NCBI GenBank assembly: GCA_003024985.2
Contig: PXIH01S0017486.1
Reading direction: 5' to 3' (one strand)
DNA length: 11,574 nt
From: Euperipatoides rowelli
Lineage: Eukaryota; Onychophora; Udeonychophora; Euonychophora; Peripatopsidae
Positions 1 through 7,819 of this stretch are shown in pieces. The stretch's first letter is position 1. Each line of letters starts with the position of its first letter. The translations under genes and the position numbers were made by a program. Below the pieces are notes generated by a model, which was given only the letters and a program-made list of their open reading frames with translations, made no database searches and was not told the origin of the DNA.

Positions 1-291
1 AAATAGGCTATACATAAATTGGGTTAAATCAATAATAGGCAAAATTGTTTAAGATAGACTACACATTTTATACAATGATATCTTAACTCCAACACATACT
101 GTATATATAAGGCAAATAATGTTAATGCAGACACACAAAAGTGTTAAATGAAACTTGGTAACAATTAATTATCAACGCAAAAGTGGACACACAATATTTG
201 AACTACTTTAAACCGGGGACTTAGTGTACTTAAATTATAATAGGTGAACATCCACAAACATTACAATGTTAAACAAGAAAAAATAATTGCT

Positions 292-724
292 GGCATTCAG
301 GTAGTAACTTAACTGAATCAATGGATATATTAGAGAAAGAGGAGTTGGAGATAAGAAAAAGGAGGAAAGACACGTAGGAGGAGGAACAGAATGTTAAAAA
401 AAATATTTCCACCATTTTTGACTGACAAATATAAATTAGGCAATATTCAAATGAGGTAAGAGGAGATAAGAAGGGTAGGGCTGGAAAGTGGGAGGGGAAT
501 TCTCATACAAAATTGTTCCTGCAAATATGGATGGGTTTTTCAATTGATGAGCAATTATATTATATACTGTATATGGTACAAGTTCAACTCTTTTAGATGT
601 TAACTTTAATTCAGTAAAAAATAGTTTTTTGGGGGCTCAAGTGAGGGGGGAAAGTAGGGGTGGAATGAAGAAGTGGATTTTTCAAGCAAAATTGTTATCA
701 TTTATGCCGGGCATTCAGCTAGTA
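292..724 (+). repeat. degenerate direct repeat pair (292-306 and 710-724)
   Basis: GGCATTCAG followed by [G/C]TAGTA occurs at 292-306 and again at 710-724, with one mismatch in 15 bases. Purine-rich, G-rich patches and AAAATTGTT-like segments lie near the copies. This may be the remains of a dispersed or tandemly duplicated repeat unit of about 420 bp. The similarity outside the core is weak, so family and boundaries are not defined. Confidence 0.35.
473..497 (+). other. potential G-quadruplex motif
   Basis: Four G runs lie in 25 bases: GGG at 473-475, GGG at 478-480, GGG at 490-492 and GGGG at 494-497, with loops of 2, 9 and 1 bases. The 9-base loop exceeds the strict 7-base rule but fits relaxed definitions. 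The G-rich strand is the sense strand of the ankyrin gene, so the structure could also form in the pre-mRNA. A second G-rich patch at 631-663 has runs of 5, 6, 4 and 2 G and is a weaker candidate. Confidence 0.4.
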
Positions 725-997
725 CAAATAAATTTAACAATGATTTGTGAATTTTGGTCTGAAAAAGGACTTCCCCTTCAATATTTGATAGCTTATGCTT
801 TAAATTTTCCTGTGATTATAATTTTTAAATTTTCCTATGATTATAATTTAAAGTACCGGTATTCAGTTGATTGTAATTTATTAACATTTTTTTAGAATTA
901 TAATACAATCAGAGCCTTGATTTGAGTTATATCTCAATTTGATATTGGTGAAATAGAAAAGAATAAGACATAATGACAGCAAACTTTATTTTTTCAG

Positions 998-1105
998 TGC
1001 ATACAATGGTTGCTATGGCGAGGTGCAGCAGTAAATAAAGAAACTCCTCAGGGATGGACTCCACTCCATATAGCTGCCATTAAAGGTCACAATGCTTGTA
1101 TTCAG
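998..1105 (+). CDS. ANKRD42: ankyrin repeat protein, internal exon A (ANKRD42-like)
   Basis: This 108-bp internal exon encodes exactly 36 codons, phase 0 at both ends. It is bounded by TTTTCAG at 991-997 and a GT donor at 1106 (CAG|GTTAAA). The translation starts CIQWLLWRGAAVN and continues into GWTPLHIAAIKGHNACIQ, which is the tail of one ankyrin repeat and the first helices of the next. The TPLH..A signature is intact. Ankyrin repeats are helix-turn-helix protein-binding modules. The order and wording of this exon and the two exons downstream resemble vertebrate ANKRD42 (also called SARP, reported to bind protein phosphatase 1). That name rests on recalled family similarity; the ankyrin fold itself is plain in the sequence. 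Exon B continues the repeat in the same frame (ACIQ then TLTTSKVNLDARD). No start codon or promoter is present, so the 5' end of the gene lies outside. Confidence 0.88.
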
Positions 1106-1434
1106 GTTAAATAAATTAACTTTTATATATCAGCATATTGTAAATTTTTTTAATTCTTTAGCATGGTTTTAACATTTTGTTTCACATCTCTACTGACTGA
1201 ATGTTGAACTAGGGCTATGGCACTAAAATTTACAGTAATAATCTATTCATAATACAACAATACTGTCAATCTAATTTCTAAGAGATAGATGATAAATTTG
1301 TAATAAAAATATTTTACAACAATTATTAAAGGATATATCTAAATATATAGTATATACTGTATATATTGTGACCATTTTGTATATGATATATTATTTGTAA
1401 TATATATTTATGAATTTGAGATGTCTGCTTTCAG

Positions 1435-1467
1435 TTTATACGGTAGCTATATTAGATACCGTATAAA
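1435..1467. repeat. perfect 11-bp inverted repeat (hairpin)
   Basis: TTTATACGGTA at 1435-1445 is exactly reverse-complemented by TACCGTATAAA at 1457-1467, with an 11-base loop. The arms include CGG/CCG steps that are rare in this AT-rich intron. It lies about 120 bp upstream of the candidate alternative terminal exon at 1589. Role unknown; it could be an RNA hairpin or the remains of a small inverted-repeat element. Confidence 0.6.
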
Positions 1468-1588
1468 ACAAGCCTCTCTCTCTCGAATGCATAAATTATA
1501 ATTTCATTATTTCTGTATCATGTAATTAGCATGTGCCTGATTAAGCTTGTATAAAAGTTCTAGCACAGATATGTGTATTGTCTTACAG

Positions 1589-2030
1589 GTTGGGAATGAT
1601 GGGCTGGCATTTTGTAAATATTTGTTATTACTGTCCTTGTTGCTGCAGGGGTGACAGGCCCTAACCTGTGTTTCCATGAACTTCTGTTGGAGTGTAAGCT
1701 CTTCATTGTATCAGCAAGGGAAATCTCCTATAACAGTTTGTGTTCCAGTTATTTTATCTTATGTAATCCATGAGCAGAGATTTTGTATGCCTCTTTGTTT
1801 AATTGTGAACTGTAGTTGTTAAACCATTAGTACCAAAATAATTGACAGCACATAAGAACAGTTGTTTGCAGCCACACTGATCAGCCTTAGCAATGGTGCA
1901 TGACAATAGGGGAGAAATATTCTATCACTCTTTATGTTCTTGAGACTAAACTAGCAGACATTTCTTTGTAATATTGAACCACCAAATGTATTGTGTAATG
2001 TTTTATATTTGTCTTTATTGTCTGAATAAA
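1589..2030 (+). other. candidate alternative terminal exon with poly(A) signal
   Basis: This block is visibly less AT rich than its flanks. It is preceded by a plausible acceptor (TTGTCTTACAG ending at 1588). Spliced from exon A in phase 0, the frame reads VGNDGLAFCKYLLLLSLLLQ, then G and a TGA at 1652-1654. That would give a truncated ankyrin protein with a hydrophobic leucine-rich tail. About 370 bp of 3'UTR-like sequence follows, ending with AATAAA at 2025-2030. Nothing proves use: the acceptor, stop and AATAAA could coincide by chance in AT-rich DNA. The block could also be a 3' fragment of some other transcript copied into the intron. Confidence 0.3.
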
Positions 2031-2312
2031 GTATCCTTCCAGTGACTTAAGTGCAAACACCAAACATCATATTTCTACTTTTATCAAAGTACATGTTTTA
2101 ACGTTGGAATGCCATTGCCGATTATATTGACATATTAGCGTGTTTCGAAATCTTTTAATTTAAACCAATTTTAATGAAAAAATATTACATAATTATATTT
2201 AGACATATTAAACTATATAAAAACAAAAAAGTTAGATTTTAATTCCATTTATTTTTAGAGGTATGATGATAAAAAGACAACACAAAATTGTTTTTTATCA
2301 TGAGAGTAAGTA

Positions 2313-2894
2313 TATATAATCATGTTTATAGAACAAAAGGGATATGTAGTGACATATCCCAGATATCTCACTGACATGCTAATGTGAATAATCCATACTT
2401 GGTTGATTATGATGGCTAACCAGTAGGCTACCCATCATATGTATTATGATGTAAACAACTTATATGGCTGGTCGATGAGTCATCCACTCCCTGTGAATAA
2501 TTTTACATAGTTAAGTGATAAAGAAATTAGTTTTAAAAATTTAAATCTGCCCTCATAAATGTGGCTACTGGCAACATTCTGGAGGTGGATTTATATTACC
2601 CCAATAATCTACATTTTTACAATGAGTTCCCACTACATCCACATGAGCTAGTGGATAAAAAATAGATACCACCATACTTAGGTGAGAATTATAAATCATC
2701 TAAAGTTAAAAAGTTTCTTACAGTGTTCATTTATCCTAATGGCCCTGGTTGAGATTGTATATTGAGCTTAACACTGAGTTTTGATAGAAAGCACCAAAGA
2801 TTTTGGTAAAGATTTATATAAACTCATGAAGAATTTTATCTTTGGCAAAACTATGGAATGTGTGAGATGATGCCAAAACAGACTTGTGTGGGTC
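2313..2894 (+). pseudogene. family B DNA polymerase relic, 5' part (Polinton/Maverick type)
   Basis: This is a decayed, non-functional copy of a protein-primed family B DNA polymerase, the replication enzyme of Polinton/Maverick virus-like transposons. Recognisable pieces occur in the family's order on the plus strand. They are YIIMFIEQ (2313-2336), GICSDISQISH then a TGA and HANVNNPYLVDYDG (2339-2416), and DVNNLYGWSMSHPLP (2448-2492), the palm motif A region with its aspartate. Next come GNILEVDLYYPNNLHFY and PLHPHELVDKK, ending at TAG 2663, then YKSSKVKKFL (to about 2722), and DLYKLMKNFIFGKTMEC (2811-2861), the conserved motif B region. Frames shift between pieces and TGA/TAG codons interrupt them. 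There is no start codon, terminal repeat or other Polinton gene nearby. The family is clear from the motif order; which virus-like lineage is uncertain. Reading stops near 2894, where another repeat is inserted. Confidence 0.8.
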
Positions 2895-3187
2895 ATGATC
2901 AGGGCTTAATTTAGACTTAATGAGGCCCTGGGCTATATAAAGCTTGGAAGCCCTTTGGAAAAATTTTGATGTTTTTTTTTAAAAAAGTTGCTGACATTTT
3001 GTTAACTTTCTGTCTGATTTGATAAGCTTTTTTTAAGCCCTGGGCTTTATAAATTAGGAGGCTTAATATTAAAATTTTGATTAGCTTTTTTTTGCCTGGG
3101 CTATATAAAGTTTCTAGGCCAGGGCCACCTGCATTAGGAGGCCCTGGGCTACAGCCTAAACATGACCATGTATAAATCTGGCACAGG
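2895..3187. repeat. interspersed repeat inserted in the polymerase relic
   Basis: About 290 bp of unrelated sequence separates two polymerase segments that belong next to each other. It carries four variants of a CCTGGGCT unit: GGCCCTGGGCTATATAAAG near 2927, AGCCCTGGGCTTTATAAA near 3036, GCCTGGGCTATATAAAG near 3094, and GGCCCTGGGCTACAG near 3140. T-rich tracts and GATAAGCTTTTTTT-like segments lie between them. The ends are roughly inverted: 12 of 18 positions match when TGATCAGGGCTTAATTTA at the left is compared with the reverse complement of the right end. That suggests a small non-autonomous element or foldback, but I find no clear target duplication. The minus-strand open frame at 2917-3195 only reflects this repeat and is not called a gene. 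Confidence 0.6.
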
Positions 3188-3640
3188 TCAACCAATTACT
3201 GAAGCCAGCTTTAAATTGAACACTATTTTTGATTAAAATTTTGTAGCCATAGATCTTTATAAAGAGATAATTTAAAAAAAAAAAAAAACCATCTATATTG
3301 GAATGACAATCTTAGATTTGAATAAATTCAATGTCTATGATTTTCATTACAATGTAATGGTGCCAAGGAATCAGTTCAATCTCAAAGGTCCTCCATCATT
3401 ATACAGATTTTTCCCAAGATTCAATAAAAATGGAAGATATGTTTTGTGATATAATGAACCCTGATTTTTCGAAATATTTTGATACCTCAAATTATTCCCC
3501 ATTAACCCCTACAGTATGAACCCACCAGATAATAAATTAGTTCTTTGACTGGTGAAGGATGAGCATAAATTTCAGAATTATGATGATTCTTATAATGAGC
3601 AAATTAAATTTAGTCTGCTAATGGTGGCATATTGTTAAAG
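3186..3640 (+). pseudogene. family B DNA polymerase relic, 3' part (Polinton/Maverick type)
   Basis: The polymerase similarity resumes just after the inserted repeat. GQPITEASFKLNTIFD (from 3186) is followed by TAA and NFVAIDLYKEII. After an A-rich frameshift comes IYIGMTILDLNKFNVYDFH and YNVMVPR (3291-3371). In another frame, from 3397, YTDFSQDSI holds what is left of palm motif C, the paired-aspartate metal-binding site. MEDMFCDIMNPDFSKYFDT and SNYSP continue that frame to about 3501. YSMNPPDNKLVL, a TGA and LVKDEHKF (3510-3572) follow in a further frame. Similarity fades between about 3575 and 3640. Motif C is broken by extra residues and the frame changes at least three times, so no active enzyme could be made. 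Confidence 0.78.
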
Positions 3641-3726
3641 TAGGAATTTCCAGATGGAATGTTGGACTGGAAGTACTGGTATCTTAATTAATAGAAGTGA
3701 TATATTTGCTCATTATCATGATCATC
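3582..3726. repeat. imperfect foldback, 23-base arms
   Basis: Positions 3582-3604 and the reverse complement of 3704-3726 agree at 20 of 23 bases, both carrying ATAATGAGCAAAT. The spacer is 99 bases. The left arm overlaps the fading end of the polymerase relic. This could be an unrelated small inverted-repeat insertion, the edge of a larger element, or chance in AT-rich DNA. Confidence 0.45.
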
Positions 3727-3848
3727 CTATTCAGTTCACTTTTCAAAACAAAAAGTTGTTTTTAAGGTGAAGCAGGTATTAATGTGGGAAATATGTGTGC
3801 CGATATATGGATGTATATCAGGGGTTGCAATAGACAGTTTTTTTAATG

Positions 3849-3955
3849 TGTCCCAGGAACATATATGTTCTCAAGTAATGTGTCCCCAGTAAAAGTTGTA
3901 TGTCCTGAAAAAGATTCCTTGTCCCCAGTGTTTTAGCCCCCCACCCCCCAATTTT
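3849..3955 (+). repeat. short tandem-like TGTCCCCAG motif cluster
   Basis: Variants of TGTCCCCAG occur at 3849 (TGTCCCAG), 3881 (TGTCCCCAG), 3901 (TGTCCTG) and 3920 (TGTCCCCAG), spaced about 32, 20 and 19 bases. A C-rich run near 3936-3949 follows. The block is richer in G+C than its surroundings and reads like part of an interspersed repeat. No coding or RNA gene signal is seen. Confidence 0.4.
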
Positions 3956-4392
3956 TAGTTTGGAAGTAGATTTCTCCTCTTAGAAGCTGGCATCTTGTGA
4001 CCTATTTAAATATGAAATTTATTCAAATTGAACCAGCAGTTAAAATTTTGAAATATTGGGACAGAAAAATCACTATCCCACCAGCCTCCTTGGACAGACA
4101 GATTGCATAAAAGTTGTAATACGGCACCAATTACTCTGATAACTATTTTAACCAAACAAACATTCATCCAGATTACATACATCCAGTTAAAATATTAAAT
4201 TTGGTAGCAATTGGACCAAGCACTTATAGTTTAAAATTTGTGGTTGCCTACATTCATATAGACTATTATGTTTAAAAAGTTGCCATTATACTTTTTACCT
4301 TAAAATAAATATTAAGTTTGATTAAAATTGTAGAATAGTTGAAAAGTTGAGGGCATTTTCACTCACTCTTCTCCCTTATTGCCACACAGACA

Positions 4393-4406
4393 TACAGTAT
4401 ACTGTA
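4393..4406. repeat. perfect 14-base palindrome
   Basis: TACAGTATACTGTA is self-complementary. The related string ATACTGTAT also occurs near 97, 566 and 1352, so this is a recurrent AT-rich word in the region. No specific function is inferred. Confidence 0.4.
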
Positions 4407-4640
4407 GATTATGTTTTTAAAGTTAGTAACATTTGAATGCCTTTCTCTGCCAGACAAATATCTATTTTATGTTTTAAAGTTAGGACAATAATACTTAATT
4501 ATTATGAAATTTAATTGAAATTGGAATATTTCAAAATCTGAAAGCACCTCCTCCCACCCCAAATTAAAGATTTACTTTAAATATAGAATTTATTTTTATA
4601 TGGACAGTCACTCCAAAGTATAAAAACATACCTTTTACAA

Positions 4641-5346
4641 AAGGCGTGTTCGTCAATAGCTAACTTTTTTAATTATTTGAATTATTTGATATTTTTTCGT
4701 TAGTCATTAGCTCACAAACAACAAGATCGTTCGTCGTCGTTTTAGTTAGTGTAATCTCGTGCATTCCGTTACTAACTTTTTTACCCTGCTCGAGAGGTGG
4801 GTAACTTCGTGAGGTTTGATTTTCATAATCGCCAACAAAAAAAGTTATCAGTGCTTCAACTTGGATTTATTAAAGTGATTGGAATTATTATATAAAAACA
4901 GAGTGAATACAATATCTTAGATGATGGGTAGCGATAATTTTTCATTTTAATCATTTGCAATCCTAATAATGAATTTTAAATTCATTTTTTTTTGGGGGGG
5001 GGGGGAATACATCGATTTTCAATATCCCCGTAAGTAAAGCTGCTCAAGTCTTTACCTAAAAGGATTAATGCTGTAATTTGAAATGCTAATTGTAAAATAG
5101 TCTTCAATACAAACATTTTTTTTTCTTTTCATTTTATTAATAACTTAGAATTTCATCTTCAATTGCATCAAAATTATTGTTGAATAAAAGCATACCGGTA
5201 CTTAAACTATTTTATTATGATTGAGTACTTTGCTACTCAGAAAGTGCTAACTTTATCGTTCGTCTATAAAATTTAATGTTCACCTGACCTGGTATAAACC
5301 AAATTAAAGAAAAGCACTGAAAAAAAACTTATGACGAACATGGCTA
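4641..5346. mobile_element. candidate non-autonomous DNA transposon with inverted ends, CpG-dense
   Basis: TGTTCGTCA at 4647-4655 is exactly inverted as TGACGAACA at 5332-5340. Just inside each end, after a few differing bases, comes an AGTTTTTT- or ACTTTTTT-like tract. Just outside, 3 of the next 6 bases also match. The enclosed 0.68 kb contains further GTTCGTC words at 4731 and 5257 and the repeated string CTAACTTT. Its left part holds 12 CpG dinucleotides between 4645 and 4831, far denser than the rest of the window, which fits a younger insertion or an unmethylated stretch. No transposase frame is seen, and I cannot identify a target duplication, so the call stays tentative. Confidence 0.38.
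4985..5005 (+). repeat. homopolymer junction T9-G12
   Basis: Nine T are followed directly by twelve G (4994-5005). This is a slippage-prone tract inside the candidate transposon, and its length may be inaccurate in the assembly. Confidence 0.8.
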
Positions 5347-6250
5347 AAGTTTATTAAAATATAAACATAAAAACATACTCTACTTAGAAATACAAATTAA
5401 AATCTTTATTATTTTAATTTTTTTTTAAAGAAAAAAAAAACTAAATGATACAAAAAAAAATTTTTTATGTAGTAGTCTGCCTTTAAGTATCAATTAAAAT
5501 ATGATTTAACAGCTCATGTATTTCTGCACAGGCACAGTATATTGCTTTCATAAGTCTTTAGTTGTCTCTCTTTTTTTTTAAAAGGGAATTCTACCCTTTA
5601 AAATATGATAGAAACCATTTCAAGTTATTTATCTTTAGGCTTTAATGAGTTTTCTTTGGTTACTTTGTTAAAGAAAGAAAACCTTTTCAAAACAAAAGAC
5701 TAAAGAGGCTGGGCAGCTTTTACCTAGGAGCACAACTTAGACCATATAATGTATATTTAACATCGTGCCTAGGAGAAAACAAACATGTGCTTAGTCTGTG
5801 TTGATGTTTGACAACTATTTTCTTTTAATGCATGCATATACTGTAGCTAAATTAAGATGAAGCTTTAATCAGGGTGTTTTTTTAAATCGGAGTCTAATAC
5901 TTTTGAGATGCTCTTTCATTTAATTTAAGGTTTAAATTAATAGCATCTTTCGTAAAGTATCTTGTTTTTATATAATATTTTGTTTTATGGCAAGAGTTTT
6001 ATTTTTTAAAACACTAAAAATATATTAAATCATTATTAAGCAAAAGAGTTGGCTTTATCTTAACATTATTTTAAAATTATCACTATTATTAGATACCGGT
6101 ACTTTGTTTTAACAAATCCTCTTTAAAATGAGCAACAGGAAACAAGAAACTTTCATTTTAAAAATGGATTAAAAAAAAGTTGATTGTTTAATAATGGTTG
6201 CATCCTTAGGGACGTAATTAAACAACAAAAGTACGTTTTTAATATTTTAT

Positions 6251-6285
6251 TTGCATTAAATACGCAATATTTTGCGTTAATGCAA
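6251..6285. repeat. long bulged hairpin
   Basis: TTGCATTAA (6251-6259) pairs with TTAATGCAA (6277-6285). CGCAA (6263-6267) pairs with TTGCG (6272-6276) around a four-base loop. One three-base bulge (6260-6262) interrupts 14 perfect pairs. Function unknown; it is too short for a typical microRNA precursor. Confidence 0.55.
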
Positions 6286-6329
6286 GGCTTGGTATGTTCT
6301 ATTTTGTGATAGTTGTCATCACAGAACTA

Positions 6330-6754
6330 AGACTCTATTTAATTATGTGTATCAAACATCTTCCCAGTGCAATGATGTGTCTTGAGACATTCTGAGACCC
6401 TTCTACAAGAATGTTACCAGTGGTCTGGTGAGACAATTTATCCAGGTATTACTGGGCTTCACCCATATCTGTCATAAAGGCTGTCTCGATTGCTTAGGGC
6501 CATTAGATAGAGAACATAATGCTATTGTAACCCAGGAGATCATCACCCACAGAGATGACAATTTCACTAGTAACCTGTTCACCAGTATCTGTGAAATTGG
6601 GAGCTCAGAATATTAACCAATTTCTGGCCCTGCAGCTGTGGGGTCATTGACCATTTTAATGCTGAAATACAAACCAATTTCATTAATGTTATTTTGTATT
6701 TATCACTGTAATTTATAATCATATGTTTGTTGTAATTTGTTTTCTATGAATAAA
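6330..6754. other. less AT-rich block ending in AATAAA, unassigned
   Basis: From about 6330 to 6660 the base composition is balanced, unlike the surrounding 75-80% A+T intron, and an AATAAA stands at 6749-6754. A 62-codon plus-strand frame (6428-6616) lies inside but matches no family I recognise. The reverse strand also shows a long frame interrupted by a few stops (for example TGEQVTSEIVISVGDDLLGY). A 9-bp inverted repeat, CAATTTCAC 6559-6567 and GTGAAATTG 6591-6599, is present. It may be a decayed retrocopy, part of a transposon or an alternative last exon. I do not assign a product. Confidence 0.3.
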
Positions 6755-7164
6755 AAAATATATTTTTAGTAGGATGCTTTTTTAAAAAAATTTTAAAATT
6801 GGATTATTATTATTTTTGGAATACTATTACCGTACTAATAAATACTTAAACAGGAATAAAAATTTGGTACATGGAAGATATCTATCAAACTCCCCAGTAA
6901 AGATAGGGTTTGTTACTTACCCAGGTTGGCCATTAACTCAAACACTTTACAGCCCTTAATTTCAAATGAGTGAAGTCCTAGATAATGGCTTTCCGATTTT
7001 TTCACCTGTTTTAAAATTATTTTTTATATGGGGGAAGAGGATGATATAAGAATGTTCTTAAAAATTCAGTCTATTATAAAAATACACTATGGTTACTGAA
7101 CTCAATACTTTTTTTTTTTTTTTTTTCTTTTGAAAAAAAAAATCAAATCCATTTTATTTTTCAG

Positions 7165-7284
7165 ACACTAACTACCAGCAAAGTGAATTTAGATGCCAGA
7201 GATATTAGAGGTCGTTCAGCTGTACACATGGCTTCTACACATGGAAATTCCTACTGCTTGCAGTCTCTTCTCAGAGCTGGCTCG
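7165..7284 (+). CDS. ANKRD42: ankyrin repeat protein, internal exon B (ANKRD42-like)
   Basis: This 120-bp exon encodes 40 codons, phase 0 at both ends. It is bounded by TTTTTCAG ending at 7164 and a GT donor at 7285 (TCG|GTAATT). The translation includes VNLDARDIRGRSAVHMASTH and GNSYCLQSLLRAGS: the loop that closes one ankyrin repeat, then a full pair of helices. The usual TPLH tetrapeptide is SAVH here, a tolerated variation in divergent repeats. The exon ends RAGS and exon C opens DVNVVD, making the normal repeat junction. A T-rich tract of 18 T plus a T4 lies 34-56 bases upstream, with an A10 run between it and the acceptor. Confidence 0.88.
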
Positions 7285-7819
7285 GTAATTCTTTTTAGTT
7301 CATTTTATTATTATAAATAATATTTATAAAATTTATATAATATGTAAACTTACATTTTGTGGTGCTATGGTATCTTAAGTGATTAGCTGAGCAGGTATCA
7401 AATGAACTTATATTTGACCTGATGTTAACATTGACCTTTCTATCTTTTTTTTAAACCATTTTATAGTAGTATAAATTTATATAGAAAGATATTATCTACT
7501 CTCAACTTTCATAATTTGAAAAAGCCTAGGCAAGCCAGACCTTCATCTTAGGTGCTATGATGGATTTACAGCCAGTGTTTTTACTAACTGCTCAAAGTGC
7601 ATTAGAAACATCAATAATGTTTGTAATGCACTTTCTCTTTGGTTGTAATATTTATCTATAAAAAATTTTCATTCAGTGAAAAATTACTTAAAAAAGTTAG
7701 AAACTCTATGGACAGTTATAAGCTAAAACATTTTTTTAGGGAAATGACTTAAAAAAAATAGTCGATTTTTATGACTTGTGTGAATCATCTTTCAATTTTT
7801 AAGAATGAAGAACATTTTC

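Larger units (their letters stand above)
1..997. other. intronic or upstream non-coding DNA, 3' end of the intron before exon A
   Basis: No exon, RNA gene or recognisable transposon protein is visible here. The stretch is AT rich, with three purine-rich G-containing patches (about 331-400, 453-497 and 631-663). Its right end is a normal 3' splice site: a T-rich tract and TTTTCAG ending at 997. Exon A opens in the middle of an ankyrin repeat with no start codon, so an upstream exon must exist left of the window and this DNA is best read as intron. The open frame at 629-895 starts without ATG, runs through low-complexity sequence and has no splice or homology support, so it is not annotated as a gene. 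Confidence 0.7.
1106..7164 (+). other. ANKRD42: intron between ankyrin exons A and B (6059 bp, phase 0)
   Basis: The intron begins GTTAAA and ends TTTTTCAG. It joins two phase 0 exons, so removing it keeps the ankyrin frame open. The 3' end carries a long pyrimidine stretch: 18 T at 7109-7126, C, four T, then G and ten A at 7133-7142. It has collected many insertions, described separately: the DNA polymerase relic, an inserted repeat, a candidate inverted-end transposon and two blocks ending in poly(A) signals. Stretches 5347-6250 and 6760-7100 are AT-rich low-complexity sequence in which I see nothing more. Confidence 0.85.

Noticed and set aside
629-895. 88-codon plus-strand open frame
   Set aside because: No ATG at its start, a low-complexity hydrophobic translation, no family resemblance, and it lies in the intron just before exon A.
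2433-2451. 7-bp inverted repeat CATCATA/TATGATG
   Set aside because: It lies within the decayed polymerase coding sequence and overlaps another possible pairing (TATGATGG 2408-2415). It is best explained by codon content.
2917-3195. 92-codon minus-strand open frame
   Set aside because: It is the back-translation of the inserted GGGCTATATAAAG repeat: its LYSPG repeats mirror the DNA repeat units, and it reads across the plus-strand polymerase junction.
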